Assembly (NCBI GenBank): GCA_914767715.1
Contig: OU612073.1
Span: forward strand, 16,988,001 to 17,052,000
Length of the DNA: 64,000 nt
Direction of reading: 5' to 3'
DNA from: Membranipora membranacea
Lineage: Eukaryota > Bryozoa > Gymnolaemata > Cheilostomatida > Membraniporidae
Below are positions 45,701 through 58,065 of the stretch, piece after piece. How positions within the stretch are numbered: the stretch's first letter is position 1; each line of letters opens with the position of its first letter. The position numbers were made by a program, and so were the translations under genes. Below the pieces are notes generated by a model. It did no database searches, was not told the origin of the DNA, and saw only the letters and a program-made list of their open reading frames with translations.

Positions 45701-48700
45701 AAGTACTTGTCACATTGTAAATGATAGCCTGTGATATGATATTGATTTTATGTCAATGCCCATAATGTATTATGCTTTTATGAATTAGTAGGCTATAGTA
45801 AACTCAAGTACATTTAGGACAGTTTCAAGTGCATTTAGGACAGTTTTTCCAATGCGCCTATAAAAGGAGCGTCGTGGCTTTGTGCATCATGATTTAGTTA
45901 TCAGACTTCATTGTGGATGGTTGAATTGTGAGAGCAATAAACTGTTATTAACATAATAAATTGTTTATATAACTGAATTGTCCCAAGTAACATTGAGGAC
46001 TGAGCCTGACCTAGTGTCTATAGTTCAGTCTCTTTTATCTTGGTATATCACTATTAACAGCCTGGCCTAGTGCCTATAATTGTTAGAGTGGTGGCTTGCA
46101 GGATAATTCCACTGGTAATTACTCCGTTGAGCACAAAGGGTGGTTGACTATAGTTGTAAGCCTGGCTCCAATGCCTATAATTTACATCATAGCTTTTCCA
46201 TTCTTTGCAGTCGTAGAGGTTTGACTATAGTTGTAAGCCTGGCTTCAATGCCTATAATTTACATCATAGCTTTTCCTTTCTTCGCAAGTGGCAATATTAT
46301 TGGCGGATTGACTATATTTATTGCAATATAGGTCTTTGGTTCTCTACAGTGAGTAAGGGGGCTCAACGCCTTATACAACCCCTCATTCTGAGTAACTGCA
46401 ATTGTTGAGGTGAGAGCCAATACTCACTGGATCATCAATTGGGCTTCGTATAAGCCGGTTTGAGTTGCGTAACGGATTGGCAACTCGGTCAGTGTGCTTG
46501 AATAGACACTGAAGCTTTCTTGTTCTGGTGGATTTATTAACCCTCGTGCCTAAGCTACCAAACTAATCACAAGACGGGTGAAGTAATCAAGAAAATCCAG
46601 AACACAGGCTCCAGCTTTCAGTTGTGATTTCACTTCAGAGTCATATCTACATCCTTATTGTGTGAAGGCGTTGCTGGTATCAGGGGTAAGCATGGAGTAG
46701 AAAACGTTATAGCACTCAGGATGTTCTTACAAACAACCATTTGGTGGTCTGCAGTATTCTACCATTATATAAAAGTCACAGTGGAGTTGGTATGGGCTCT
46801 CTTGATGTTGTTGGTAAAAACTACTGAGTTGATATGATGCTACTGGGTGAAGATTTTTTTGGGCTTTCACCTTGTCCCTATGAGGAAGGTTGTAGGTCAT
46901 AATTTGTTACGCAAATCCTTGGTTTTGGTTTATCAATCAGTTCGTCTGATGTCAATGTCATAGATGATTATTGCAGCCCCTCACTGCAAGGCTCTAAGAT
47001 GATAAGCTACTGGGCCTCGTATTGCAGGTAAAAAGTCCAAGCCCTGGGCGCACCAGCTGTTTGTAAACAGTCCCTCTTACTGTGTTGTCAGCATATTCTC
47101 AGGAGATTTGAAGTTAAGGGTTAGAATTTGCTTTAGCAGTTACAATTGAGGTGATTGCTCCGGGTTGTTTTTGTGTCTACGCTTACCCTGAGGTGTTTTG
47201 ATTCTTGTGTTTTAGCACTTCTGTATATTGTAGGTATAGACTTTGGCTTGTAGGGTGACATAAACATTAAATGTTTATATTTGATGTAGTCAATGACAAA
47301 CTTCATCTCCCTAATCCCAATCTTCAATCCCTGATTCCCAATTGTTTTTGGTAGTTACAATATAGTTACTTCAATTGATAATACTACCCATTATTGAGAA
47401 GCTTAAGGTTCCAGTGATGTTGATGTTCTGACTGATCTGTCGTTAGTCTGTCCAGTCAGTAAATTTGGCATTATGTTAGCTTGGCCTATGATCACCATTC
47501 ACTGAAACTTCTGCTTTACTTATTGTAGGTCCAACTGAGAGGCGGAATCTTTTTCAATCTATTAATGATGCACGCGACACAACCCTAACAGAAGATAAAT
47601 CTGCCAGTAAGTTCATTCTTATCTTTACAGTGCAGCCTACTCCATAAGGGTGTATTAGTAGTAGCCTGATATTAACATAGGGCAATTTCTAAAACTGTTA
47701 TGATAGGGTCAAATCTGGTAGCATATCGCTATAAAATCCGCCTGAATTGCAGTTATTTATGCTCTTCCATAGAGGCAAATAAATCATTGCAGCTGATTTT
47801 CCAATATATCCTTTTGAACGATTGTGTACGCAAGATGTATGCTATTGGGGCAATGAAATGATCTCCCCAATACAATGTAGAACCGTTCATTGCTGTGTTT
47901 CCATAACAGTTGATACTTTGCCAATTGGTAACTATCTAAATTGACACTCCTGTTGCTACCCAGCCCTCTAGATGACTTATAATTTGAATCTTCTTCTTCA
48001 CTTTGGTTAATAAAGTCGGATGTTGGTAGCTTCCTAATCCAGTCAACATTAAATTACAACAATATTATGTTATCAAATATCAAGCAATAGTCTTCTCCTA
48101 ACTTTTATGTTATCTGATCTTCAGTAATATTTAGAGAGGATGTAGCATTTGGAGGAGTATTCAGGTGTACAGTTGGTCTGAGAGAGAAGCATGGGGAGGA
48201 GAGCGTCTTTAATACTCCCATCTGTGAACAGGGAATCGCTGCCTTCGGTATCGGCGCCGCTACTGTCGGCACTACAGCTATCGCTGAAATGCAGTTTGAA
48301 GATTAAATACTTCCAGCATATGATCAGGTACCATGATGTTCTATAGATGTTCAAACTTGAGCGGGACATGTTTTGGTTATATTGTGGTTTTAACAACACA
48401 TTCTCTGCTTTTGCTACTCGGTGTTATACCAGCGACACCAGGATAGGGCAAGAACACTGCAACAATTGAAGATTGTTGCTGTCAGCAGGTGTGGTAATAT
48501 ATTGTCAGCAACCTGACTTCATTGTCCCTATTACCCCTATAAACTCAGCTCTTACATGTTAACAGTTGGTGAATGAGGCGGCAAAGTTTCGATATCGCTC
48601 AGGAAATCTGTTTGATTGTGGTAAGCTGACTGTACGATCACCATGTGGAGCAGTGGGACACGGAGCTCTGTACCATTCACAGAGTGTAGAGGCATTCTTC

Positions 48701-49501
48701 GCTCACTCATCAGGACTGAAGATTGTCGTACCACGAGGGCCAATACAGGCCAAAGGTTTGATTTTAATGCCATAGTCAGTGTGTCATTCCAGGCTTTTGC
48801 TGACAATGTTGATATGTTCATCTTGTAAATGGCTTAAAATTGTAAATCTGTAGCAATGACACATGTGAGCCTGCTTAGGTTTTGTTTGCACCATTCAGGA
48901 CATAAGTCCAATCAACCAACAATGAACACAAACTCTATTGCATAACACATGGATGTATCCATAGGCTTACATTTATCTGAAATGTTACTATCAGCTCTAA
49001 TTTACCATTTGCTCACAACTAATAAAGCCTTAGAAGGGAAATCGGTTTTTGGAACAGTCGATACACAAAAATTGCTGTAGGAATCTGATAATCTGTGACT
49101 TGTTTTAAGTCTGTGTTTCAGTTCAACATGTTGAGCATGGATAAGTACCGAATGGACACAAACTACTTGCTAGCCAATGCACTGGCTCTGATGCTTGGCT
49201 GATTGAGTAGAGAAAAACTACCCAAACAGCCATTCAGAGCCAACTCATTGCCTACATGATCTCCTCAGTCAGTTGTCTTGATATTACATTCAGTTTGAAG
49301 TTGTGCCCTCTTATTGATGTATTGACAATGACTAGATAACCCTCCATATCGCTCTGTTTTTAGGTTTACTCAGGTCATATATAAAGGATGACAATCCTTG
49401 TTTATTCTTTGAGCCGAAGGTGTTATACAGATCTGCTGTGGAGGAGGTACCAGTTAATGATTACTTAGTACCACTGAGTCAGGCAGATGTGGTCAGGGAA
49501 G
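42580..49501 (+). CDS. BCKDHB: BCKDHB, 5' five exons, with in-frame stop
   Basis: 2-oxoisovalerate dehydrogenase subunit beta, the E1-beta chain of the mitochondrial branched-chain keto acid dehydrogenase. Coding exons 42580-42715, 47529-47606, 48125-48327, 48566-48755 and 49364-49501 have matching phases. Exon 1 gives a basic mitochondrial presequence ([17 protein letters not shown]) and SHFVFSPE. Conserved family segments follow: [54 protein letters not shown] and [13 protein letters not shown]. Two breaks are visible: TAA at 48304-48306, where an aromatic residue is conserved (FED stop ILPAYDQ), and loss of the C-terminal ~140 residues. It could be a pseudogene, or a real gene with an assembly or base error. 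Confidence 0.88.
43004..44499 (+). repeat. 5' LTR (with nested MITE)
   Basis: Contains a core promoter TATAAAAGG at 43332-43340 and poly(A) signal AATAAA at 43409-43414, and an internal tandem duplication of about 79 bp (GACTATAGTTGTAAGCCTGG at about 44041 and 44120). Its twin at 45531-46604 lacks the MITE. Confidence 0.9.
43427..43840. mobile_element. hAT-like MITE, 414 bp, nested in LTR
   Basis: Flanked by the 8-bp duplication TATTAACA (43419-43426 and 43841-43848). Terminal inverted repeats are CATACATGACAAGT and, on the complement, CATACCTGACAAGT (13 of 14). The sister LTR has a single TATTAACA and no insert, giving the empty site. It is in opposite orientation to its relatives at 8384 and 61787 and lacks a transposase. 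Confidence 0.9.
44846..45499 (+). CDS. gag: LTR element Gag
   Basis: 217 aa. The central part (about residues 40-190) follows the retrotransposon Gag capsid pattern: [19 protein letters not shown], a [19 protein letters not shown] helix and [20 protein letters not shown] near the end. It resembles the Gag of Ty3/gypsy elements. It lacks a zinc knuckle and pol; the ORF stops about 30 bp before the purine tract. It may assist mobilisation in trans. Confidence 0.85.
   Translation: MNTHIDTPNMTTTRSQGATGDALSEGAHIEKLSAVIERILERLPPQTERDGNFKAPKYEGHSNVEYFIQQFTDVARASNWNEETAVIHLRQALQGAALDCGKYQSTELIINALRSRFGMSKREARSKLASLTKEYKTNLQEHASLIESLVDVAYPDMSPQFLKEMALDAFMSSLNNRELQRHLLAVRTPTLDDAVRAAKEYLQLSANTDTHESSYRT
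45531..46604 (+). repeat. 3' LTR of gag-only element
   Basis: Begins TGATATGG and ends CCAGAACA. TATAAAAGG at 45859-45867; AATAAA at 45936-45941. Uninterrupted by the MITE. Confidence 0.92.
46605..47528. other. Rest of BCKDHB intron 1
   Basis: Host intron downstream of the LTR element, ending in acceptor TATTGTAG. No feature is supported. Confidence 0.5.
47529..47606 (+). CDS. BCKDHB: BCKDHB exon 2
   Basis: 78 nt, phase 1 to phase 1. Encodes [20 protein letters not shown], matching the start of the mature E1-beta fold. Confidence 0.85.
48125..48327 (+). CDS. BCKDHB: BCKDHB exon 3 (contains TAA)
   Basis: Encodes the first strands and helix of the pyrimidine-binding part of E1-beta ([26 protein letters not shown]). 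Codon 60 of the in-frame reading is TAA (48304-48306), followed by the conserved PAYDQ, so the frame itself continues correctly beyond it. A single-base substitution explains it. Confidence 0.85.
48566..48755 (+). CDS. BCKDHB: BCKDHB exon 4
   Basis: Phase 0 to phase 1. Contains [15 protein letters not shown] and [17 protein letters not shown], highly conserved in E1-beta, ending at IQAKG. Confidence 0.9.
49364..49501 (+). CDS. BCKDHB: BCKDHB exon 5
   Basis: Phase 1 to phase 1. Encodes [20 protein letters not shown] and [12 protein letters not shown]. The donor GTAAGT is intact, but no following exon of this gene is found before the window ends. Confidence 0.9.
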
Positions 49502-50321
49502 GTAAGTGGTCACATTACTAGATATCAGACTATACTGGAAGGGTGGCTCCATTTCTACTAAAAGGCCGGCGTCTGAAGGGGAGCCAAGTCAAAAAAAGGT
49601 AAATTTCTAGGAAGGGGGTGTTTTAAGTAAACTTAGAATGTAGGCTGTATACGTTATTGAAAACTATGCTGATATACCTCTAACTTGCCATACTCAAAAA
49701 TGTAGAGCAGTGAGGAAAAAGGAGTGAGTTGATACTAGTAAATTGTGTTTTAAATTTTATAATCTTTATCATCGAATGCTAGAAATAGTTTGTATCTAAA
49801 TTTGCCTCTATGTTTATGCTCAGTTAGTAACCATACTTGAGATGTAGAATAACGCGCTACACTGAATGTTGGTCTTCCACCTAACCTCATATACTCAGAA
49901 CTCCGAAAACTTGAGGCTTTAATAAATACTTCAAACCATTACCCCGTTGAGATTGTTCATGTCCAGTGGTTATATAAGAAAAGTTCTACACGGCCGCTGG
50001 ACTTGTACAAACTCCATACATCCACAACGTATTTACTAAATCTAGCTACATGACAGAATTATTTTAGTTGCAGTTTTCTGTGAATTTTTCGCTTTGGAAA
50101 TGATGTCACAAGGAACCGGCAGTGCATATCCCAAAAAAGCTTGTTAATACTTGTATTTACATGTTATTTATGACTTTTAAATTGGTTATTAAATAGTAGT
50201 TAGCAGTTAGTAGGCTGGACAAATTATAGCGGCAAAAATGAAGAATCATTCATACCTTGGGTGATATTGTTGAGATGTGTACTGTACAATCTCTATATTC
50301 TCCATCTTTGTTACTGACCAG
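49502..50321. other. Junction between BCKDHB and transporter exons
   Basis: No exon of either gene was found here. The next BCKDHB exon and the preceding transporter exon are both expected and both missing, so this stretch probably contains a breakpoint or is an artificial join. Confidence 0.5.
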
Positions 50322-51410
50322 GTGATGTATTACACTCTCGCAGCAGTTTGGGGAGCCGGACAAGGAGCCCTTATAGCTAACTTACTTGCTGTTGTATATG
50401 ATTGCTGTGGAGGAGATCAACTAACGATGCTGTTTGGTCTCCTGTTCTGCGCTGAGGGTATAGGAGGTTTGATTGGGGCACCACTATGCGGTAAAAATGC
50501 TCAATAGGTAGTAGCCTGTCTTAACAAGGTATGTTCGGTGGGGGGGGGGGGGGTGGAGGGAACAACAACAACAAAGCAAGTCAAGACAGGTTAATACGTA
50601 GGTACTTACATTCGAATCTAGTTTAAGTGTTCAAACATTGTCAGGGTCGCTGTCAGTGGCATTCAATCACCATCCACTGCAGTACCAATGTGGCCGGCAT
50701 GTTGTTGATAATTAATTGCCGCTACCAACAACCTGGGCCCAATTTGAGCAGTTGAACCAAATTCAAACATGATGCTCGTTGGTCGTTCCTCATGCAACAT
50801 GAACATGAAACTGAAGATGATCGAAGTTTCGAAGTAAATATTGAGACTTGCCAAGTAGCGGGACAGGCGCTAAAAACTGCCTCTTTTATCTTCTATCAGG
50901 CATCATAGAAAGGAGCACCTCTCCCATGTATAGTGTTATATTTGCTGGATGCTGTGGTATACTTGGAGCAATGGTTTTGTTACCTGTCTCAGTTATAAAA
51001 ACTAGGAAAGCGTTAGAAGCTGAAGGACTTACTCTAAAAGCTCTGGTGCTAGGTAAGTCCTTAGAATTAACATCTGTGGGTAATACCCCGTTGTTTCAGA
51101 GTATTCCATGGCTCCAGCCTCTCAATTTAGCCATAGGTCAATCTTTGACAGTCTAAAAGAGAACTATTATACTATTGGAAACCCAGTCAACAAATTTGGT
51201 CTCAAGCATTTTGTAGAAAGAAAAATAAATATAAGGTCGGGTTCAATTGTTTGGGTTTTGCATAAAAGTGGCTTTAGTTTATTATTTTGTGTATTCATGA
51301 TGTTGTTGGTGATATCTTTTGTAGAGCAATCACCTGGTCATCAGAAGGAGATCATAAATAGAGTAACAGAAGCAGCAGACCCTGACTACCCTCACTTACA
51401 TCGTATTTAG
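50322..51410 (+). CDS. MFS (monocarboxylate-transporter-like) carrier, last 3 exons
   Basis: Exons 50322-50490, 50900-51052 and 51325-51410, with matching phases (0-1, 1-1, 1-stop), encode about 136 residues. Three hydrophobic segments are visible: MYYTLAAVWGAGQGALIANL, MLFGLLFCAEGIGGLIGAPL and MYSVIFAGCCGILGAMVLLP. These fit the last membrane helices of an MFS carrier. The pattern of gly-rich helix, FGLL...G-IG-L-G-P/APL-G and then a final FAG helix is seen in the SLC16 family. A cytoplasmic tail ends in DPDYPHLHRI and TAG. The N-terminal ~9 helices are not in the window. Substrate unknown. It joins BCKDHB exon 5 out of phase, so a fusion is unlikely. Confidence 0.8.
50540..50553. repeat. 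Poly-G run
   Basis: Fourteen consecutive G followed by TGGAGGG in an intron of the carrier gene. It is liable to slippage and to read errors. Confidence 0.8.
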
Positions 51411-52176
51411 AGAGAAGTCTGACTGTGCTACAAGGGAGATAGCTCTGATAATTATTGCAAGAGGCAGGCTGTGCAGGGTATGCATGGTTGTCTTCTGTTA
51501 TGTTGTGGGAGAACGACTCTTTATCTGGCCTTGTCAAGCGGTAAGGGGTGACTGACACTGGCTTATCAAAGCTCAAGTTTGCCACAGAGGCTTAAAGAAA
51601 CCTTTTCTTCTTTTTTTCTGCCACTTTTTGAAAAACATTCCACTACTGGAATGAAATATACTGTCAATAAAAGAATAGAAAATATAAAATTACTTTTATT
51701 TCTATGGTACTCATGCATCAAGGGTTTGGATAAGACTGACTACATAAACTGTCTAGCTGTTTCAACATCCACCGGTGCAAGATCGAGCTTCTCTAGGGGC
51801 TCATAGCACAATGGTTGTCAATCATGTGTATTCTGACGCACTCATTTCACCTTACCTCACAGTTCATCTCACAATATATTACTTTCCATGGGTATCAGCA
51901 GTGCATATGGCTTTGCTTGAGGAGAAATCTCATTAGCAAACCCAGTCTGAAATCAGATGACGCTTTTTAAGGCTGCCCCTTGCCCTCCTCATTCGGTTCT
52001 GCTGTTAGAGTTGCAATTGATTTGTGCAAGATGAGCTTGATTGATTAATTAATGATGATTAATGGTGGAGTGAGTCTTTTTCTAGTACTTTTCTTCAGAT
52101 AAATACTGCCTCATTTCCTGTTGCTTCCACCCTTGTGGTTGAGTAGATACACAGAGGGCAGACAACTTTGATCCTG
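51411..52176. other. 3' flank of carrier gene to block B
   Basis: Carrier 3'-UTR and spacer (AATAAAAGAATAG near 51666 could hold a poly(A) signal). No gene. Block B begins at about 52177. Confidence 0.4.
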
Positions 52177-53486
52177 TTCTGGTCGTGTTGATCCGAACTG
52201 TCTACATTCCTTACATTCTCAAATGTTTCATCATTTCAAGAAACCCAGCATAGGATCAATCAACCTTAAAAACCAGTGTCAACCAAACCTGCTGCTCGTA
52301 ATTTGAAAAAAAAAGTCGAGATTATGGATGAAAAAGTCGCAGAACTAACATAATATGGGCTGGTGAGTTTGGTTTATTCACTTGCACTAATAAACGGTGT
52401 GTTTTTATTCAAATCTCAATGAGGATCATATTTATAGGTTATTACTCCGATGTTAGTCTCAATTGAACTTATGGTACGGACTTGAGCAGGTAAGAGACTC
52501 GGTAGAGCAGAAATCATCAGAGCAGAGATTACTTTCATGATCGTTATTTATTATCTTTGTGTTGTTAGAAGACATGATTATAACCCTGACTTCCATCACA
52601 TCTTCTTTTGTGTCCACTGCTTCTATGACTTATTGGCCCCTAAGTACCCTAATTACTCAATCTACTCCTCTACGTGCTTGACTTTAAGTTTTTTTCTGAA
52701 GTTGTGCTTTGGAGTCATGATGTCATACTCATTGTCCAACAGGAACTAGAAGACATTGTGAGCTGTCTCCTAGCAGCGATGAATCAACAAACCATCATAA
52801 CAAGCTTCTACCATAGGAGGAGCATCACTATTTTATTTATTTATGATTATAATCTGCTTCCAGATATTTTGATGCCTCCAGAATAAATATGGTGGAAGGT
52901 AATAGCCGTGCAGCCATCATGGGGTCACCAAATCCGTGAGGAGACAACAAAAAACACGTCGAGGGACAATGAACTGTTTGAACATGACAAATATTGTAAG
53001 TTAATCACTATCAGTGTATCACAATTTCAGTTCTTTGACTAAGCTACAGTTTTTGCCAATCATCGCTGAGCAAGTAGTAAAGTAGTTTTCTATCCAATCA
53101 GCTTTTGTATCAGCGTTATGGCAAATTATGTCTGAGAGAACGCAGTATGGTTTGGTTCCGACTTGGTGATATTACCATCATAGTTTTAAATCAGATGGAT
53201 AGATGTACTGTCCTATTGCTGCAGTTTTACTATATAAATTTGCTATGTCATGAGCTGCTGTTTTAGTGACAGTACTCACTGATGTCTAAATGTTATACAG
53301 GCCGGCCAATTGAAATTGTGCATGCGGGTGTGATCTTAGCAGCAATGAACAAAGAAAGAAGCCTGCCTGCAGTGTGAGGTGACGCTGAGATCTCATTTGA
53401 ATGACAATCTGCATACAGAGCTTGAATGTCATACCTTCACCTGTAATTTAAGGGTAAGCTCTAAATATACCAACCTGACGACGCCA

Positions 53487-54848
53487 GCTTACACTACCTT
53501 ACACTACCTTACACTACCTTACACTACCCTTCACTACCTAACACCACCTTGCACCACATTATACTACTTTTCACCACATAACACTACCTTACACAAGCCC
53601 ACACCACCCTACACTATTTCACACCACTTTACACCTTACATTATATTTCTACATCACACTTCTTTACACTAGCTTACATACACCATCTAACACTACCTTA
53701 CACCACATTATACTACTTTACACCGCATAACACTACCTCACATCACCCCAACCCACACAACCCTATACCAACCTACACCACCTTACGACATCTTAAAATA
53801 CCTACCACTACCTCACACCACTTTACATCACACCTTACACCACCTTACACTACCTCACTCACACCACTTTACACCACACATTACACTACCTTACACTCCC
53901 TTACATCACGCTACACTACCTTACACGACCTCCCATTACGTTACATCCCTTTACACTGCCTGACACTATACATAACACTACCCGACACTTTCTAACACTA
54001 CCCCAAACTGCTTTACACTTACACCTTACACTACCTAACACTTCCTAACACTAGCTTACACTACCTCACAATACCCTACACTATTTCACACCTTTTTACA
54101 CTACCTTACATTCTCTTTACTTCGTTGCGCCAACTTACACTTACTTACACCATTTAACACTACCTTACACCATCTTACATTACGTTACACTTCCTTATAC
54201 TACCTCACATTACATTACATCACCTTAAACTACCTTACACTTCCCCACACTACCTAACACTATCTTACACTACCTTCCACCACCTTTCACCACCAAAGAC
54301 TACTGTGCAGAACCTTACATTACCCTAATCTACCTTACACTACCTTACACCACCTTACACTACCTCACACTACATTTCACTACCTTACATTACCCAACAA
54401 TATGTTAAACTACCTTACACTACCTCACATTACGTTACACAACCTTAAACTACCTCACACTACCTTACACTACCTTACTCTACCTTACATCACCTTACAC
54501 TACCATACACCACCTTACACTACCCTACACACCTTACACCATCTTACACTACCTAAAACTACCTCATACTACCTTACACTACCTTACACCATCTTACATT
54601 TTGTCACACTACCTTACACTACCTCACATTACTTTACATCACCTTACAATACCTTACACTACCTCAAACTACCTCGCACTACTTTACACTACCTTACACC
54701 ACCTTAAATTACACTACCCTAGCTCACACTTCCTTACACTACCCTACATCACACTACCTTACGCTACCTTAAACAGAATTACACTACCTTACACTACCCT
54801 AATCTACCTTACACCACCTTTCACTACCTCACACTACATTACACTACT
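53487..54848. repeat. 10-bp minisatellite array B1
   Basis: Partner of array A1, same CCTTACACTA units; about two extra units near its left end. Confidence 0.95.
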
Positions 54849-55782
54849 GTAATAATTTCTTTTCTGCAAGCTAAATTTAATAAGGTAAGCATCATCTAGC
54901 AGTAGTATTATTCCTAGATTTATAGCTATGTGAACATTTTGTGAGAAAAATCTGTTATTGTGCTTGGTTTCCTTCAAAACAAATTAATGAGTTTAGATAT
55001 ACAAATTAAAATTGGTTAACAGCAAGTTGGTAACATTATATCCAGAATGTTTTGTTTTTATTAGCGAAGATGATTCAAGTGTGTGCAATCAATTTCTGTT
55101 TATACAGCTTAGCCAAAAGCCTCTTGATGTCTTCCTCTGCACTGCCTTGGTGGCAACCCGCAATATTACGTTACAGAGGGATGTTTTATTCTGAATCAGA
55201 CATGGGTGCGCCAGCTTGGGTCTTGTTGTGATTTCATCGGGGTGACTTTTGTCATGGGCAGATTTTGACAGCTTCAGTTTGTGTTGAGACAGCGGGCAAT
55301 GTTGTTGCTAAACTTTATTACTCAATGCAAACCACTCGCAAAGACTAAGTTATACAGCGATATACTTAGAAACAAGTAAAGAATAAGTTAAGATAAATAA
55401 AAGCTTGGTCAAGAGACTGTCAAGGTATGTTTTTACTGATTATTCTAATGTAATTTTTTCCTCATTTTCCTATTATTAATTAATATCAAACAGAATTACA
55501 CATGAGAGAGATTTACATGACTACTCAGTTGAATAATGATTCATACTAATTTTAGAATACTGTACTGGCAGTTAAATCTTTTAATTTTAAAGTTGTATAT
55601 CTATTTTCTTTATGTACTTATGAATGGTAATTTTTTAACATTCACAGGTTTCACGGGATCATAGACAGAGAAATAAACGTGACAAATAACAGATATTATT
55701 TCTCTCCAATTCGCTTCCCCGTTGTGCCTAATATGCTCTTTACGACCAAGACACTAATCTAAAGTTCATTGGGAACTTTATA
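54849..55782. other. Spacer between arrays, block B
   Basis: Nearly identical to 2557-3489; no supported feature. Confidence 0.4.
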
Positions 55783-57852
55783 ACTACCTTACAATATGTA
55801 ACACTACCTTAAACTTCCTCACATTACAATGAAAAATCTTTTACTACTTTGCACAACCTTACACCACCTTACACTACCTTTAACCACCTAACACCAGCTT
55901 TCATTACGTTACACTACCTAACATTATGTAGCATCATCTAACACTACCTTATACTACCTCACACTACTTTACACTACCTTACACCATCTTACATTATGTG
56001 ACACTACCTCACACTTCCTTACACTTCCCTACATCACACTACATTGCGCTACCTTACACTTAATTACACTACCTCACATTACGTTACACAGCCTTATACT
56101 ACCTTGCACTACCTTACACCACTTAATACCACCTTACAATACCTTACACCATCTTACATTACGTTACAATTGCTTACACTACCCTAATCTACCTTGCACT
56201 ACTTTACACTACCTTGCACTACCTCACACTACATTACATTACCTTAAACTACCTTACAATATGTAGCACTACCTTACCTCACATTACATTACACAATCTT
56301 ATATTACCTTACACTACCTAACACTACCTTACACTACCTTACACCACCATACAATACCTTACACTACCTTACACCACCATACAGTACCTTACACTACCTT
56401 ACACCACCTGACACTACCCTACACTACCTTACACCATCTTACATTACGTTACACTTGCTTACACTACCCTAATCTACCTTGCACTACCTTGCACTACCTT
56501 ACATCACCTTACACCACCTCACACTACATTACATTACCTTACACTACCTTACAATATGTAACACTACCTTAACTCACATTACGTTATACAATCTTATACT
56601 ACCTTACACTACCTAACACCACCTTACACTACCTTACACCACCTTACACCACCTTACACCACCTGACACTACCCTACACTACCTTACACCATCTTACATT
56701 ACGTAACACTTGCTTACACTACCCTAATCTACCTTGCACTACCTTACATCACCTTACACCACCTAACACTACATTACATTACCTTACACTACCTTACAAT
56801 ATGTAACACTACCTTACCTCACATTACGTTACACAGTCTTATACTACCTTGCACTACCTAACACCACCTTACACTACCTTACACTACCTCACACTACCTT
56901 ACACCACCTGACACTACCCTACACTACCTTACACCATCTTACATTACGTAACACTTGCTTACACTACCCTAATCTACCTCGCACTACCTTACATCACCTT
57001 ACACCACCTCACACTACATTACATTACCTTACACTACCTTACAATATGTAACACTACCTTAACTCACATTACGTTATACAATCTTATACTACCTTACACT
57101 ACCTAACACCACCTTACACTACCTTACACCACCTTACACCACCTTACACCACCTGACACTACCCTACACTACCTTACACCATCTTACATTACGTAACACT
57201 TGCTTACACTACCCTAATCTACCTCGCACTACCTTACATCACCTTACACCACCTCACACTACATTACATTACCTTACACTACCTTACAATATGTAACACT
57301 ACCTTACCTCACATTACGTTACACAGTCTTATACTACCTTGCACTACCTAACACCACCTTACACTACCTTACACTACCTCACACTACCTTACAATACATT
57401 ACACCATCTTACATAACGTCATACTACCTCACACTTCTTTACACTACCCTACATCACACTACCTTACGCTACCTTACACTTATTTACACTACCTTACACT
57501 ATCACACATTATATTACACAACCTTATACTACCTTACACCACATTACACCACCTTATACTACCTTACACCATCTTACATTGCAATACACTACCTTACACT
57601 ACCTCACATTACTTTACATCACCTTACAATACCTTACACTTCCCACACTACCTAACACCATCACACACTACATCACACCACCTTACACTAGATTACACTA
57701 TCTCACACTTCCTCACACTACTTCACACTCTACCCTACACTACATGACATCACCTTACACTAACTTACACTACCTCACACCACCTCACACCACATTTCAT
57801 TACCTTACACTACCTTACACCACCTTAAACAACCTTACGCTACCTTACATAA
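55783..57852. repeat. 10-bp minisatellite array B2 with higher-order repeat
   Basis: Partner of array A2, about 746 bp longer. A higher-order block marked by ACCTGACACT starts at 56406, 56661, 56906 and 57151 (spacing 255, 245, 245), whereas block A has one. Three added blocks account for the length difference. Confidence 0.92.
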
Positions 57853-58065
57853 TCAACCATGACTTTAAATACTGAGGCAGAGGCAAACTTGAGCTGTTCT
57901 GATACATGATTAGGCTGGCTATGTCTATAGGTCAACTTTCAAAATTCAACTGGAAAATGGAAAATTAAGGTCAATATTCTCAAATTACAATACAGCCATG
58001 TACTGTATTCAGGTTTGACTTTAGCTCTGTTAGAAAGATATTGACTGTAATGTTTCTTTTTTCAG

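Larger units (their letters stand above)
43004..46604 (+). mobile_element. Gag-only LTR retrotransposon in BCKDHB intron 1
   Basis: 5' LTR 43004-44499 (enlarged by a MITE at 43427-43840) and 3' LTR 45531-46604 (1,074 bp), both TG...CA. I count about three differences between them apart from the MITE. The target duplication is CAGG (4 bp; one or two bases more are possible). A primer binding site begins with TGG at 44503 (TGGTGGCAGCGGTGGGA). A purine tract, GGTGGGGAGAG, precedes the 3' LTR. The internal ~1.0 kb has a gag ORF but no pol, so the element depends on another for reverse transcription. Confidence 0.92.

Noticed and set aside
44035-46331. Paired 63-aa ORFs in the LTRs
   Set aside because: They come from an internal 79-bp duplication within each LTR; no known protein.
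49364-51410. BCKDHB-transporter fusion protein
   Set aside because: Exon 5 ends in phase 1 while the transporter exon starts in phase 0, so splicing them would shift the frame.
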